Shown piece after piece: positions 16,179-25,192 of a stretch of 64,000 nt of DNA; position 1 is the first letter of the stretch; every line of letters starts with the position of its first letter. Source of the stretch: ASV31 sp965229765 (lineage in GTDB: Bacteria > Pseudomonadota > Alphaproteobacteria > Rhodobacterales > Rhodobacteraceae); contig CBDDJT010000003.1 of the NCBI GenBank assembly GCA_965229765.1, positions 310,001 through 374,000 of the forward strand, read 5' to 3'. Under the pieces are notes generated by a model that was not told the DNA's origin, ran no database searches, and saw only the letters and a list, made by a program, of their open reading frames with translations. The translations under genes and the position numbers were made by a program.

Positions 16179-17426
16179 TCAGTTCGCGGCCAGCAACCTG
16201 ACCGAAACCGTCGTCGCGTGGCCAAAGGTCGAAGCCTGACCGACAGCCGCCATCAGCCGCCCTTCCGGCCTGTCGGAAGGAAGCACGACAAAGGAATACG
16301 CCGGCCTGACCCACCCCATTTCGTCCAGCGGCGCCGCGAATTGCCGGGGTTCGAAGACGCTTGCGTGCAGGCGGTAGTGACCCGGCAGGATTGGCCACTC
16401 GTCGATCTCGGCGCATATCCGGGTGCCGCCGGCGGGCAGCGTAAGCAAATCATCGTGCAGGTACCCGATGATGCAGGTTCCGTCATCGGGCAGGAAGATC
16501 GCAAAGTACAACCTCACGGCCTGGGGCTCGAGCGCTTCGACCTCTATCTCGACGATTGCGCGCTCTCCCCAAACGGGCGACTCTCCGGAATGCGCCCGAA
16601 CGCTGCCTGATCTGATGGAAACCTTGGCCACCTCATCGAGCGCAATTGCGGATGTGGCGGATGGGGCGGGATCAAGAGACATCTCATGCCGCTCCAGTTC
16701 CTGCTGTTCCTGAAGCCGGTACATCGACTCTATTGCATCCGCAGCACTGCCAAGATGCAGGTTTCGCCCTTCGTGCAGGTGAAGTCCCCTCTGGCAGACA
16801 GAGGTGATATTGGCGGCGTTGTGGGACACGAAGATCAATGTGCCGCCCTCGCTGCGAAACCGAAGCAGGTGGTCGATGCATTTGCGCTGGAACGTTATGT
16901 CGCCCACTGCAAGCACCTCGTCGATCAGCAGGATCTCTGGCTGAAATGCCGTCGCGGCCGCAAAACTCAACCGCGCCCGCATACCGCGGCTGTATTCCGA
17001 CACCGGACGATGCAAGGCGCTTCCCAGATCGCAGAATTCCGCCGCCTGGTCGATCTCTGCGGTCGCGATCCGTCGGTCAACACCTGCGAAGGCTGCCGCA
17101 AGCTGAATGTTCTCCAGGCCGCTCAGACTGCCATCAATGGTCGCGCCCAGATCGATCAATGATGCGATCCGAAGGCGCGACGTGGCGCCGCCTCGGGTTG
17201 GAGAGAGGATCCCGGCCATCAAGCGCAACAAGGTGCTCTTGCCCGCACCGTTGAAGCCTACGATAGCCAGGCTTTCGCCCTGCGCGACCTCTAGGCTGAT
17301 ATCCTCAAGCACCCACCTGGGCCTTGACCTGGGCTGCCCACGCATGGCGGCGCCAAGATGCGCGCCCGGCACTGACGGAAACCGGAACCAGAGATTCCGT
17401 GTCGAAAGGGCCGGCTGGCCGTCCAT
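16179..17426 (-). CDS. ABC transporter ATP-binding protein for polysaccharide export, with Wzt-like C-terminal domain
   Basis: A 415-residue protein. The ABC domain occupies residues about 1-245: Walker A IVGFNGAGKSTLL (about 55-67), signature SEYSRGMRARLSF, Walker B PEILLIDEVLAVGD, H-loop FVSHN. These variants are typical of the teichoic acid/O-antigen exporter subfamily. The remaining 150 or so residues form a beta-rich domain like the Wzt C-terminal carbohydrate-binding domain (GERAIVEIEVEALEPQ, WPILPGHYRLHASVFEP), which in characterised systems recognises a modified glycan end. It lies 3 bases downstream of the permease gene at 17430, and powers export across the inner membrane. Confidence 0.9.
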   Translation of the reverse strand: MDGQPALSTRNLWFRFPSVPGAHLGAAMRGQPRSRPRWVLEDISLEVAQGESLAIVGFNGAGKSTLLRLMAGILSPTRGGATSRLRIASLIDLGATIDGSLSGLENIQLAAAFAGVDRRIATAEIDQAAEFCDLGSALHRPVSEYSRGMRARLSFAAATAFQPEILLIDEVLAVGDITFQRKCIDHLLRFRSEGGTLIFVSHNAANITSVCQRGLHLHEGRNLHLGSAADAIESMYRLQEQQELERHEMSLDPAPSATSAIALDEVAKVSIRSGSVRAHSGESPVWGERAIVEIEVEALEPQAVRLYFAIFLPDDGTCIIGYLHDDLLTLPAGGTRICAEIDEWPILPGHYRLHASVFEPRQFAAPLDEMGWVRPAYSFVVLPSDRPEGRLMAAVGQASTFGHATTVSVRLLAAN

Positions 17427-17429
17427 GCT

Positions 17430-18281
17430 CTACTCCAATCCGGCCGCAAGCCGCGGACGAACCGAGCGTAGCACGAACCAGCCCGCGGCGGCCAAGATGA
17501 CGGCCAGACCAGAATAAACGGTCCCGATGTCGCCGGGAGCCGTGCCGATCGCCGCCGAACGGATCTGGGGCAAGAGCACTGCAACGGGATTGACAAGGTC
17601 GAGAGGCCCGACCGAAATCGGATAGAAGACCGGGCTGAGAAACAGCCAGAACATCAGCATCAGCCCAAGCGCCCGTTTCACGTCGTCACGCAACAAGGCA
17701 AGCGGGGTCAGAAACAGACCGATGCCAAAGCCAAAGACCACAAGGGCAGTCCATGCCAGCGCGGCATACCAGAGCCAGCCCAGGGCTGCCTCTTTCGCGA
17801 CCAGCATGGCGGCCATCGCAACGGCAAACCGGATCGCCCCGGACGACAGGCTGGAGAACATCGCGGCGGCCAGAATGATCTCCAGACGCACCGTGGTTCG
17901 GGTCAAGAGCGGCGTGTATCGCTGAAAGAATTGAAGCGGTGCGTAGATCGCATCGACGAAACCCTGCCAGGCAAGAAAGCCCACAGCGACGAACAGGCCA
18001 TAGCTCATGCCGGGCGTCTCGACACTGAAATGACCACGGGCCCGGACGTAGAGCGCGGCAAGGGCGATCAGAACCGACGGCAACACCAGCCAGACCATAC
18101 CGAACATCGTCCGTCGATACTCGGCCCGGCTGTGAAACCGGAAGAGCTTCAGCCCCGCGGCCAGCACACGCATCCCGCTTTCTGCCGTTCTACTTGCCCG
18201 GTTCAACCGCTGATCCCCATTCCGTTCGGCGTCTCGGCTGCACTTTGGACGGCCGCCTTGCGGCAGACTGACAACAGACAC
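17430..18281 (-). CDS. ABC-2 type polysaccharide export permease (Wzm/KpsM-like)
   Basis: A 283-residue protein from GTG 18281; ATG 18173 gives a 247-residue form that matches the usual length better. After the N-terminal SRAEYRRTMFGMVWLVLPSV (amphipathic helix and first membrane span, typical for this family) about six membrane segments can be seen, among them FGFGIGLFLTPLALL and MLMFWLFLSPVFYPIS, the latter a hallmark of KpsM/Wzm/TagG permeases. It pairs with the ATPase gene that follows by three bases. It likely exports the polymer made by the glycosyltransferases in this island. Confidence 0.9.
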   Translation of the reverse strand: MSVVSLPQGGRPKCSRDAERNGDQRLNRASRTAESGMRVLAAGLKLFRFHSRAEYRRTMFGMVWLVLPSVLIALAALYVRARGHFSVETPGMSYGLFVAVGFLAWQGFVDAIYAPLQFFQRYTPLLTRTTVRLEIILAAAMFSSLSSGAIRFAVAMAAMLVAKEAALGWLWYAALAWTALVVFGFGIGLFLTPLALLRDDVKRALGLMLMFWLFLSPVFYPISVGPLDLVNPVAVLLPQIRSAAIGTAPGDIGTVYSGLAVILAAAGWFVLRSVRPRLAAGLE

Positions 18282-18399
18282 GGTTGAAGATCAAACGCAT
18301 ACTTGGGCGTCAGAACCCCTCGAAGCGGCGCGAGTCGACGTGAGAGCCGGGGCGCGATAAACGGATCGGAATTGAGACCGCTTGGCAGGATCCGGTCAA

Positions 18400-19464
18400 A
18401 TGCCGACAGGAACACGATCCGAAGAGGAGCCGGCGGCCAACCGCCAAAGCATCGATCAAACCATCGACAGGGCGGTCCGGGCTTTGCGGGCACGCATTCC
18501 GGAAAGCGGCGAGATACCCGTTTACACGTCGTTTCATCCCGATTTCAGGACACCGCATGAACCTGACCCGTCGATCTTTCCAACCGCGCTCGCCGCACAG
18601 GCACTTGCCGAATGCCCCGAGGCCGCAGACCTTGCGGAAAGATGCCGCGCCTTCCTGAGCGCAGAGCGCGACCGAACCGGTGGTTGGTCCCACTGGCCGC
18701 GACACCATCCTCTCGCAAACTGGCTGCCGCCCGATCTCGACGATACCGCCTGTGCGGCGGATGCCCTGCGCGATGCGACGCAGTCGGAGTCAGTTGCGAG
18801 ACTCCTGCTGGGGAACCGGCGCCGCGACGGCCTTTTCCTGACATGGATCATCCCAAGGTTCTCCAGCATTCAAGCCTTGGGGCAAATGATGCGAACGGGC
18901 CTGCAATTGCGCAAGCTTCCGGGGCTGGTCGCGCTCTTTCGAAAGACGTCCGCGCGCCCTGGCGACGTCGATGCCGTCGTCAACGCAAACTGCCTGAATT
19001 ATCTCGGTGACCGGCCCGAAACATGGCCAGTGCGACGTTTCATTCTTCGGGTGATCCTGGAGGAACGCGAAGCGGTTTGCGACAAGTGGTATGATGACGA
19101 ACACGCCGTGCGATACTTCTTTTCGCGTGCGCTGGCCCGCGGCGGGATGTCAGATGCCGAGCGCGCATCGCTGGGGAAGCGCACCCAGGCGGCAATCGCC
19201 AAGACCCCGCTGCAATTGGCCTGCAAGGCAATCACTCTGGTCCATTGTGGCGTCCGGGAACCGAGCATTGCGCGCAGGCTTGCATCGTTGCAGCGGCTCG
19301 ACGGGCTTTGGGACGCGGCGGCGCTCTATCATGGCGGTCGGCTTCGCGACCGAACGGGACGTTTCCTGCCCAAGCACCCTGATACCCCGCACTGGGGATC
19401 GGAAGAGTTGACGACGGCCCTTTGCGTCGAGGCAATGTCGCGCCTGCGTGCCGCTATCCCCTGA
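18400..19464 (+). CDS. alpha/alpha-barrel protein with DxDD and QW motifs (class II terpene cyclase-like), unassigned
   Basis: A 354-residue protein; ATG 18400 follows an AGGA site, and a TTG at 18382 is possible. It resembles the prenyltransferase/squalene-cyclase repeat fold. There is a QW-type repeat near the C-terminus (SLQRLDGLWDAAALYHGG, Q298 to W304), a second GGW at residues 94-96, and between them LPPDLDDTACAADAL, whose D112-L-D-D115 matches the DxDD proton-donor motif of class II terpene cyclases. It has about half the length of a squalene-hopene cyclase, so it would be a single barrel. Its neighbours (acyltransferase, P450, sulfotransferase, a UbiA protein nearby) fit a small-molecule pathway. 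The product and true activity are unknown; a non-catalytic barrel protein is an alternative. Confidence 0.6.
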   Translation: MPTGTRSEEEPAANRQSIDQTIDRAVRALRARIPESGEIPVYTSFHPDFRTPHEPDPSIFPTALAAQALAECPEAADLAERCRAFLSAERDRTGGWSHWPRHHPLANWLPPDLDDTACAADALRDATQSESVARLLLGNRRRDGLFLTWIIPRFSSIQALGQMMRTGLQLRKLPGLVALFRKTSARPGDVDAVVNANCLNYLGDRPETWPVRRFILRVILEEREAVCDKWYDDEHAVRYFFSRALARGGMSDAERASLGKRTQAAIAKTPLQLACKAITLVHCGVREPSIARRLASLQRLDGLWDAAALYHGGRLRDRTGRFLPKHPDTPHWGSEELTTALCVEAMSRLRAAIP

Positions 19465-19646
19465 CCGGCACCAAGGCCTGACCAGAACCCGACCACGGTT
19501 GCTGCATCTTGCTCGGCGCACCCTCGCCGTTGGATATCGACCATGGTTTGCTCTATGCGTCGGTGGCAGGGCCCAGCTCAGCTTGTGTCGCCTGCCGTCT
19601 GCCGGGCGCTTGGCGAAGCAAATAGATTGAAGGAGTGGACTTCGCC

Positions 19647-20615
19647 ATGACGCCAGATGGCCCCAGCGCTCTTCGTGCCCCAGACCCTTTCGAAGGCATC
19701 TCGCGCGATAGTTCATGGATTTTTTCGGGCTACATGGACGTGAAGCGGAAACTGAGCGAAGGGGGCATCTTCGCATCAGCCGAGTTCCTCGATCACCTCG
19801 ACGATCAACGGCAGCGGGTCGCAGCAATTCTGGGGCACCAGCATCTTGGCGCATTCGACACGGAACCAGCCAAGACCCGGCATGGTCCCTGGAGCACACA
19901 TGTGCCGACTGAATTCGCCCAGAATCTCACTTGGACATTCGTCCTCCACCTGGCCTATGGGGCGCTGCTTCTGTCGCGGGGGTTCAAGCCGTCCGCGACC
20001 GCCGGGATCTCACAAGGAGAACTCCCTGCGGCCTTCTACGCGGGATCGCTGACGCTCGAGGAAGCGGCCCGATGCATTTCGAACATTGCGGACTCCGTGG
20101 CGCGCGGCAGTTCGTTGAGACAGATCGCCAGGATCCGGGGTGACGACCTTCGGATTATCGACTTTGCCGGCATTGCTGAAACCTGTCACGTCTTCTTCAA
20201 CGTGAACAAGAACATGTGCCTTGTCGACTTTGAGCCTGAGGACAAGCATTCCTTGCTGGCATGGGCGTCGGGTGTCCGATTGTCGGTTGAAATCAGCCCG
20301 AATCTCGTCTTCCACCATGTAAAGAGCATCCCCGAGACCTTTCTTTCAGATCGCCCGTCCATCCCGTTTGGAACCAAGGGCCGCGGAAGAACAAGGTACT
20401 TTTCCTGTGCGTTAGGCATGGAAATCCCGACACCCTTTGAGTTGCACGATGACTACTGGCACGCCTTTTTTTGGTGGCCCGTCGAGTATTTCTCGGCCGT
20501 TTCCCAGATGCGATCCGCCGGCATCGACAGCTTTCTGCACATCGGCCATCTTTCCCGAACAGAGCACGAACGTGATGAAGTCTCAGAACTGGTCGCCCGA
20601 AGCCGTGTCTTTTGA
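19647..20615 (+). CDS. free-standing acyltransferase (AT/FabD-like) domain protein
   Basis: A 322-residue protein; ATG 19647 is preceded by GAAGGAG (an in-frame GTG lies at 19635). It aligns by eye with polyketide-synthase AT/malonyl transferase domains. The sequence ATAGISQGELPAAFYAGSLT contains the nucleophile elbow G-I-S122-Q-G and the A-G-S-L-[ST]-L-E-x-A helix. The end, HDDYWHAFFWWPVEYFSAV ... SFLHIG, matches the DYW..N...PV.F...V...VEVG ending of AT domains. H223 or H224 would be the catalytic His. Such proteins move acyl groups from CoA or ACP. No ketosynthase or carrier protein is close, so it may act in trans or on a sugar or lipid. Confidence 0.7.
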   Translation: MTPDGPSALRAPDPFEGISRDSSWIFSGYMDVKRKLSEGGIFASAEFLDHLDDQRQRVAAILGHQHLGAFDTEPAKTRHGPWSTHVPTEFAQNLTWTFVLHLAYGALLLSRGFKPSATAGISQGELPAAFYAGSLTLEEAARCISNIADSVARGSSLRQIARIRGDDLRIIDFAGIAETCHVFFNVNKNMCLVDFEPEDKHSLLAWASGVRLSVEISPNLVFHHVKSIPETFLSDRPSIPFGTKGRGRTRYFSCALGMEIPTPFELHDDYWHAFFWWPVEYFSAVSQMRSAGIDSFLHIGHLSRTEHERDEVSELVARSRVF

Positions 20616-20720
20616 TGCCCTTGATCGTCCGGCATTTGCCCGATCGAGGCACGCGCCCTGCCCCTTTCGCAAGGCGGGTCCGGATCACCCTCGCGTGACA
20701 CAAGATGGAGGCTGCGCAAG

Positions 20721-21917
20721 ATGACTGCCCTGCGCGGTCCGTTCGCAGCGCTTCTTTCGAAGGTGGCGCAGGTGCTTGGCGGGGCACGACGGAAACCGGC
20801 AGATGGCCTGATCGCCAGCTACGAACGCTCTGGTGCCACCTGTCCCCCGCCGGACCTTCTGAAGTCCCTGCTCCGGCGTGGAGACGTACATTCCTTTCCC
20901 TCAGGCCGCTTCCACTTGGTTGTCGGACACGAGGTGGCACGCGGGGTCCTTGCGAATGCGGGCGGATTCTCAAGCGCTCCTTCGGCGGGAATGGACGCGG
21001 TGCTGCTTGCGGCGGACCCCGAACACCATCCTCGGATTCGTGGCGAGGTCGGCAGGGCATTGCTGGCAGATCCCGCCTCATGGCGCCGCGCCGCCTCGGA
21101 CGCGGCCGCGGAAACGGCTGACGCGTTGCTGACTGGCAGCGTCATCGACGCGGTGGCCCAATATGCCACGCCGGTGGCCGAGCTTTCCATGGCACGGATC
21201 ATGGGCCTTTCCGATCCCGAACTCCGGGATGTCGTAGCAATCGTGGAACAGGATCGCTACGGGCTGGTCTATGTTCCTGAACTCCAAACGTATTTCGCAG
21301 AACATGCCGCGCATATAGCCACGCGCCCGAACAGCTTTTCGGCGCGGCTGTTGTCGGGTGCCGGCAATGTGATTGCGCCCGAAGATGTGCCAAGTCTTCT
21401 TACACTCTGTTGGGCGGCCGGCACACTGACGACGGCGGCATTGGTCCCGCTAGCCATCAAGAACCTGATCCGACATGTGGACGACCGCGCGACGATTTGG
21501 GCGGAACGCAACAGGATCGACGGAATCGTCGAAGAAACGCTTCGCCGCGAAACGCCTTTGCAGGACGTCTGGCGGTCCGCGACAAGGCCCTGCAAGGTTG
21601 CAGGCCAAGAAATCGGCGGCAATGCCCTGGTCAAGGTAAGCCTTGCCGCGACCGGGCTCGACCCGAACGTGTACTCCAATCCGGAGGCATTTGATCCCGC
21701 TCGCGGCGCACAGCATCTCGCATTCGGTCATGGGGCGCACATGTGCCTTGGAGCGGGACTGGCCCGCACCATTTCACGCGAGGCACTGGTCGCACTCTGC
21801 AGGCGGTTTCCCCAAGTCGCCGACGCCAATCCCGATGCGGCACTTGCATATGCGCCGTCGGAACACTTCCGGGCCCTTGCCCGGTATCCGGTGGCCCTTG
21901 GCAACGCCGCCAGCTAG
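20721..21917 (+). CDS. cytochrome P450
   Basis: A 398-residue soluble bacterial P450. The heme-binding loop is LAFGHGAHMCLGAGLAR with C342 as thiolate ligand. The I-helix oxygen-binding motif is A233-G-T-L-T237. The K-helix ExxR is E272-T-L-R275, and the meander is DPNVYSNPEAFDPAR. An N-terminal DPEHHPRIR (C-helix) is also present. Length and motifs are complete, so it should be active with ferredoxin-type redox partners, which are not encoded beside it. A GGAGG ribosome site lies ten bases before the ATG. It follows the acyltransferase gene by 105 bases and precedes the sulfotransferase by 47, suggesting one transcript and oxidation of the same product. Confidence 0.92.
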   Translation: MTALRGPFAALLSKVAQVLGGARRKPADGLIASYERSGATCPPPDLLKSLLRRGDVHSFPSGRFHLVVGHEVARGVLANAGGFSSAPSAGMDAVLLAADPEHHPRIRGEVGRALLADPASWRRAASDAAAETADALLTGSVIDAVAQYATPVAELSMARIMGLSDPELRDVVAIVEQDRYGLVYVPELQTYFAEHAAHIATRPNSFSARLLSGAGNVIAPEDVPSLLTLCWAAGTLTTAALVPLAIKNLIRHVDDRATIWAERNRIDGIVEETLRRETPLQDVWRSATRPCKVAGQEIGGNALVKVSLAATGLDPNVYSNPEAFDPARGAQHLAFGHGAHMCLGAGLARTISREALVALCRRFPQVADANPDAALAYAPSEHFRALARYPVALGNAAS

Positions 21918-21964
21918 GTCATGGGGATTGAATCCGCTTCCGCCGTCGATGACAAACGAAGAAC

Positions 21965-22912
21965 ATGCAGCACCTGATCCACATTGGCTTCGCAAAGGCA
22001 GGCACCTCCTATTTCAAGCGCTGGTGCATGCTGCATCCGGACATCTCATTCGTGCACGGCGGAATTGGCGGGCTACATAACTCTCTGGACATGCTTGCCG
22101 TTTGGAACACACCTGCCCGGCTGGCGGTTACAAGCAACGAATCCCTTGCCGGGGGCTTCCTTGTGCAGGATTTCCTGCAAGGCGCAGACCGGCAGAACGA
22201 TATCTCGCTGATCTGGCAAGAGCGACGCAGGAAAATGGCGCAGATCCTGCACGGGCTCTTTCCCGCAGCCCGGATCCTGATCCTTACACGCGCCTGGAAT
22301 GATCTCGTTGCGCCCGCGTACTCGCAGTTTCTGAAATCAGATGGACAGTGGGGCATCGCGCCAAGGACCTTTGATGACTTCGTGACGTCGGTCGCGGCGG
22401 ACCCCGAAGCGTTTACATCCTGCTGGGACTATGCGGACACGATTCAAACCTACCGCGAGGTCTTCGGACACGACCGCGTGCTGATCCTGCCCTACGAGTT
22501 TCTGGCCGAGGACGCGACCGCGTTCACAGCGGAAATCGCGGCCTGGACCGGTGTTCCCAATCCAGTGCTCGGGGTCGGTCGTCCGAACAGGGCCTACTCT
22601 GCCAGCGGCTGCGCCCGTGTCGCCCGATTGCAGCACACCCTACTCAAGCTCACCTCTGCCGGACCGCCGGGGTCTGTCAGTGTTGTTCGCAAGCTGCGCC
22701 TTTGGCTTGAGACGCATGGCGAACGCATCGGCCTGGGGCTGTTTGACGGACCTGCGCTGAAGTCGTCGAAGGGGCTGAAATTCGAGGACGCATCGACACG
22801 CGCGTTTCACCGCCAGATTCGCGACGACCGCATATTCGCGCCCTATCTTGGGGCCTACTTCCCGGACCGCGCGGGGCCCGGCGACCAAAAGACGACCTCG
22901 TCGCGACACTGA
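21965..22912 (+). CDS. sulfotransferase-like protein
   Basis: A 315-residue PAPS-dependent sulfotransferase-type protein. The 5'-phosphosulfate loop is seen as HIGFAKAGTSYFKRW near the N-terminus (a variant of PKxGTT) and the 3'-phosphate-binding part as ARILILTRAWNDLVAPAYSQF. The family puts sulfate on sugars, lipids or small molecules. In this island it could sulfate the exported polysaccharide or the product of the P450 operon. Its last 58 bases overlap the 3' end of the convergent glycosyltransferase gene. The PAPS loop departs from the consensus, so the family is supported but activity is less sure. Confidence 0.75.
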   Translation: MQHLIHIGFAKAGTSYFKRWCMLHPDISFVHGGIGGLHNSLDMLAVWNTPARLAVTSNESLAGGFLVQDFLQGADRQNDISLIWQERRRKMAQILHGLFPAARILILTRAWNDLVAPAYSQFLKSDGQWGIAPRTFDDFVTSVAADPEAFTSCWDYADTIQTYREVFGHDRVLILPYEFLAEDATAFTAEIAAWTGVPNPVLGVGRPNRAYSASGCARVARLQHTLLKLTSAGPPGSVSVVRKLRLWLETHGERIGLGLFDGPALKSSKGLKFEDASTRAFHRQIRDDRIFAPYLGAYFPDRAGPGDQKTTSSRH

Positions 22913-23892
22913 TGCCGTTGGTTGAGCCAGCCGAGACGAAGCCGAAGGGCGCCACGCAGGCTCTTCGGAGACATGCTTGCCCATAGCAGGAACACAAGCT
23001 GCGGCACCGCGCGATGCAAGGGGCCGGGACTGGCCGCGGACAGGATACGTCTCCAAAGGCGGTGTCGGGTGCCGCCCCACACATGCAGGCCGGCAATCTG
23101 GCGGAAGCATTCCAACGACACGCGCCGAGAAGGCTCGAAAGGCTCCGAAAGAACCTCCTCGTAGTCGCCATTCGCAAACCATGCCGCGCTCGCACGCAGA
23201 CGCAGATCAAGTGCGAGTTCGATCCGGCGGGCATCTCCGGTCAGACGGGACGACACCGGAGAGAAGCGATGACGGTAGTAGGGCATCTTCAGCACCGCGA
23301 TCCGTCCAAGACGGCTCATCCGGCAAAACAGATCGATGTCCTCCCAGAAATCGCAACCGCTGCGGTACCCACCCGCCAGGTCGAATGCAGAACGCCTGAA
23401 CATTACCGAACCGTGGGCGAACGGCGCCTGGAACACCCTTTGATCCCCCAGCGCCGCAAGATCAGCCTCGCGCACCGTGGCCCCGCTTGAGTCGATTCCG
23501 GTCCAGAGCGACCCGACCATGACCACATCGTCATGCGCGTCGAGATAGGCACGTTGCGCGGCCAGGCGCCCTGGAAGGCTGATGTCATCAGCATCGTGTC
23601 GGGCGACCAGTTCGGCTCTCGCCGAGCAAACCGCCCAGTTCGAGCTGGACGCCGGACCCTTGGAGGCCTGTCGCGCCAGCACGCGGATGCGCGGGTCGCG
23701 CTCGGCCCACCGCATTGCCGCCGCCAGGCTGCCGTCGCTCGATCCATCGTCGCAGATCACCAGTTCAAAGTCGTCGCCGCTTTGCGAAAGCACGCTTTCG
23801 ACCGCCGCATCAAGATGCGGCATGCCGTTCAACACGGGCATGACCACGCTTAGCCCCGGACGTCCAACCGCGCACTCAGGCTCGTGAGGCAT
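22855..23892 (-). CDS. family 2 glycosyltransferase
   Basis: A 345-residue GT-A fold enzyme. It shows SVVMPVLNGMPHLDAAVESV, ELVICDDGSSDGS (nucleotide binding) and the metal-binding acidic cluster VARHDADDISLPGRL, followed by FWEDIDLFCRMSRLG (an ED acceptor-site motif common in GT2). It has no obvious membrane anchor. It adds a sugar from a nucleotide donor in the cytoplasm. Its start overlaps the end of the upstream GT4 gene by 17 bases, so the two are likely translated together and build the island glycan. Confidence 0.92.
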   Translation of the reverse strand: MPHEPECAVGRPGLSVVMPVLNGMPHLDAAVESVLSQSGDDFELVICDDGSSDGSLAAAMRWAERDPRIRVLARQASKGPASSSNWAVCSARAELVARHDADDISLPGRLAAQRAYLDAHDDVVMVGSLWTGIDSSGATVREADLAALGDQRVFQAPFAHGSVMFRRSAFDLAGGYRSGCDFWEDIDLFCRMSRLGRIAVLKMPYYRHRFSPVSSRLTGDARRIELALDLRLRASAAWFANGDYEEVLSEPFEPSRRVSLECFRQIAGLHVWGGTRHRLWRRILSAASPGPLHRAVPQLVFLLWASMSPKSLRGALRLRLGWLNQRHQCRDEVVFWSPGPARSGK

Positions 23893-25105
23893 CGGTATCT
23901 GTATCGGCGTGAAAGAGAGGCTCTATGCGATCAGCCAGGTCGGCGGCGGGATTCTGCGGAACGCGCTTGCGGACCTCGCAAGCCGCAGCCGCGCCAATGG
24001 CCGGCCAATCCCCCAGCCGCTGCCAGGCGCGTTCCATCGCTTCGTCCAGCGATGCTTCGGTCGCGGCCGCGGGAAGGAACCCGCTTTCGCCGTCCTCGAA
24101 CATTTCGGCACTGCCACCTGCGTCGGTGATGATCGCGACACGCCCGCTCAACATTGTTTCCACCAAGACAAGTGGAAGGCCCTCGGCTCGAGATGGCAGC
24201 AGCAAAGCGTGGTGCTGGTTCCAGATTTCGGGAACTTCCGATGTCTGACCAGCAAATGTTACGTTCGACAGCCCAAGAAATCGCGCCATCTCTTGAAGGC
24301 CGCGCTCATGCATGCCTTCTCCGAAGAAGGTTACCGTTAGCGGACGCGCACGCCACTTGTCCCAAGCGAGAACACGAAGGAGGAGGTCTTGTCCCTTTTC
24401 CATGGCATAGAGACGGCCGACGCAGGCAAAACGCACGACCGCGCCGGGCTCCGGCCAATCGCTGCGTACCGGGATGGCCCAGTCGACCAGGAAAGGATTG
24501 CGCACGACGACCGCGTTCCTGATCGGTGCTGCGATCTGTTCCTCGGTCAGCCGGCGATTGTGCTCGGATACGAAGAAAGAGGCCGTTGCCGCCTCGTATC
24601 CCCCTGCAATGCTGTCGCGCAGAAAATCCGGCGGCCAATAGAGATCCGTCGCTTTCTGGGAAATCGTGGCAAAGCGGATACCGGCGCGTCTGAGCAATTG
24701 GGCATATTGGAACCCGTCCCAGGTCCCGCCCTGAGACAGGATCACGAAGTCCGGTCTGCGCGCCCTTGTCCAGATCCAGAACATCACAAGGTGATAAGCC
24801 ATCGATACGGCACGGAATGCGCGCGCGGCCATGTTCGACAATCGCCCGCGCAGCGGCCAGACCCGGTTGAGATCGACGACCCGGCACCCTGCCGCGATCA
24901 GCGCGCGGATCTGGGGATTGTCGTGTGGCACGTTCGGTTTGTAGACACTCACGGCATGACCGCGTCCTGCCAGAATCAGGGCGGTCCGCGCCCAAAGCTC
25001 CTCGCTCCCGCCCCAAGGGGTCTCGTTGCTGCTGACAAAAGCCACCTGAACACGCCGCGCGGCGGCGCCTTTCTCGGGTCCTGAATGGGTCAAGGATTGC
25101 GCCAT
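23876..25105 (-). CDS. family 4 (GT-B) glycosyltransferase
   Basis: A 409-residue GT-B enzyme. The N-terminal part has VQVAFVSSNETPWGGSEEL (the glycine-rich acceptor loop). The C-terminal donor domain has FACVGRLYAMEKGQDLLLRV and the E-x7-E motif in PSRAEGLPLVLVETMLSG. It starts at ATG 25105, divergent from the UbiA-family gene 88 bases away. With the GT2 gene it forms a two-gene minus-strand unit in the polysaccharide island. The sugar specificity is unknown. Confidence 0.92.
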   Translation of the reverse strand: MAQSLTHSGPEKGAAARRVQVAFVSSNETPWGGSEELWARTALILAGRGHAVSVYKPNVPHDNPQIRALIAAGCRVVDLNRVWPLRGRLSNMAARAFRAVSMAYHLVMFWIWTRARRPDFVILSQGGTWDGFQYAQLLRRAGIRFATISQKATDLYWPPDFLRDSIAGGYEAATASFFVSEHNRRLTEEQIAAPIRNAVVVRNPFLVDWAIPVRSDWPEPGAVVRFACVGRLYAMEKGQDLLLRVLAWDKWRARPLTVTFFGEGMHERGLQEMARFLGLSNVTFAGQTSEVPEIWNQHHALLLPSRAEGLPLVLVETMLSGRVAIITDAGGSAEMFEDGESGFLPAAATEASLDEAMERAWQRLGDWPAIGAAAACEVRKRVPQNPAADLADRIEPLFHADTDTDASRA

Positions 25106-25192
25106 GTTTCGGGTCGTGCTTTTTTGCTCTGCTCACGGGTTGGGCGTCCATGCCATCGTTGCTACGCGGCTGGCAAGTACGGGAAGCACGCT

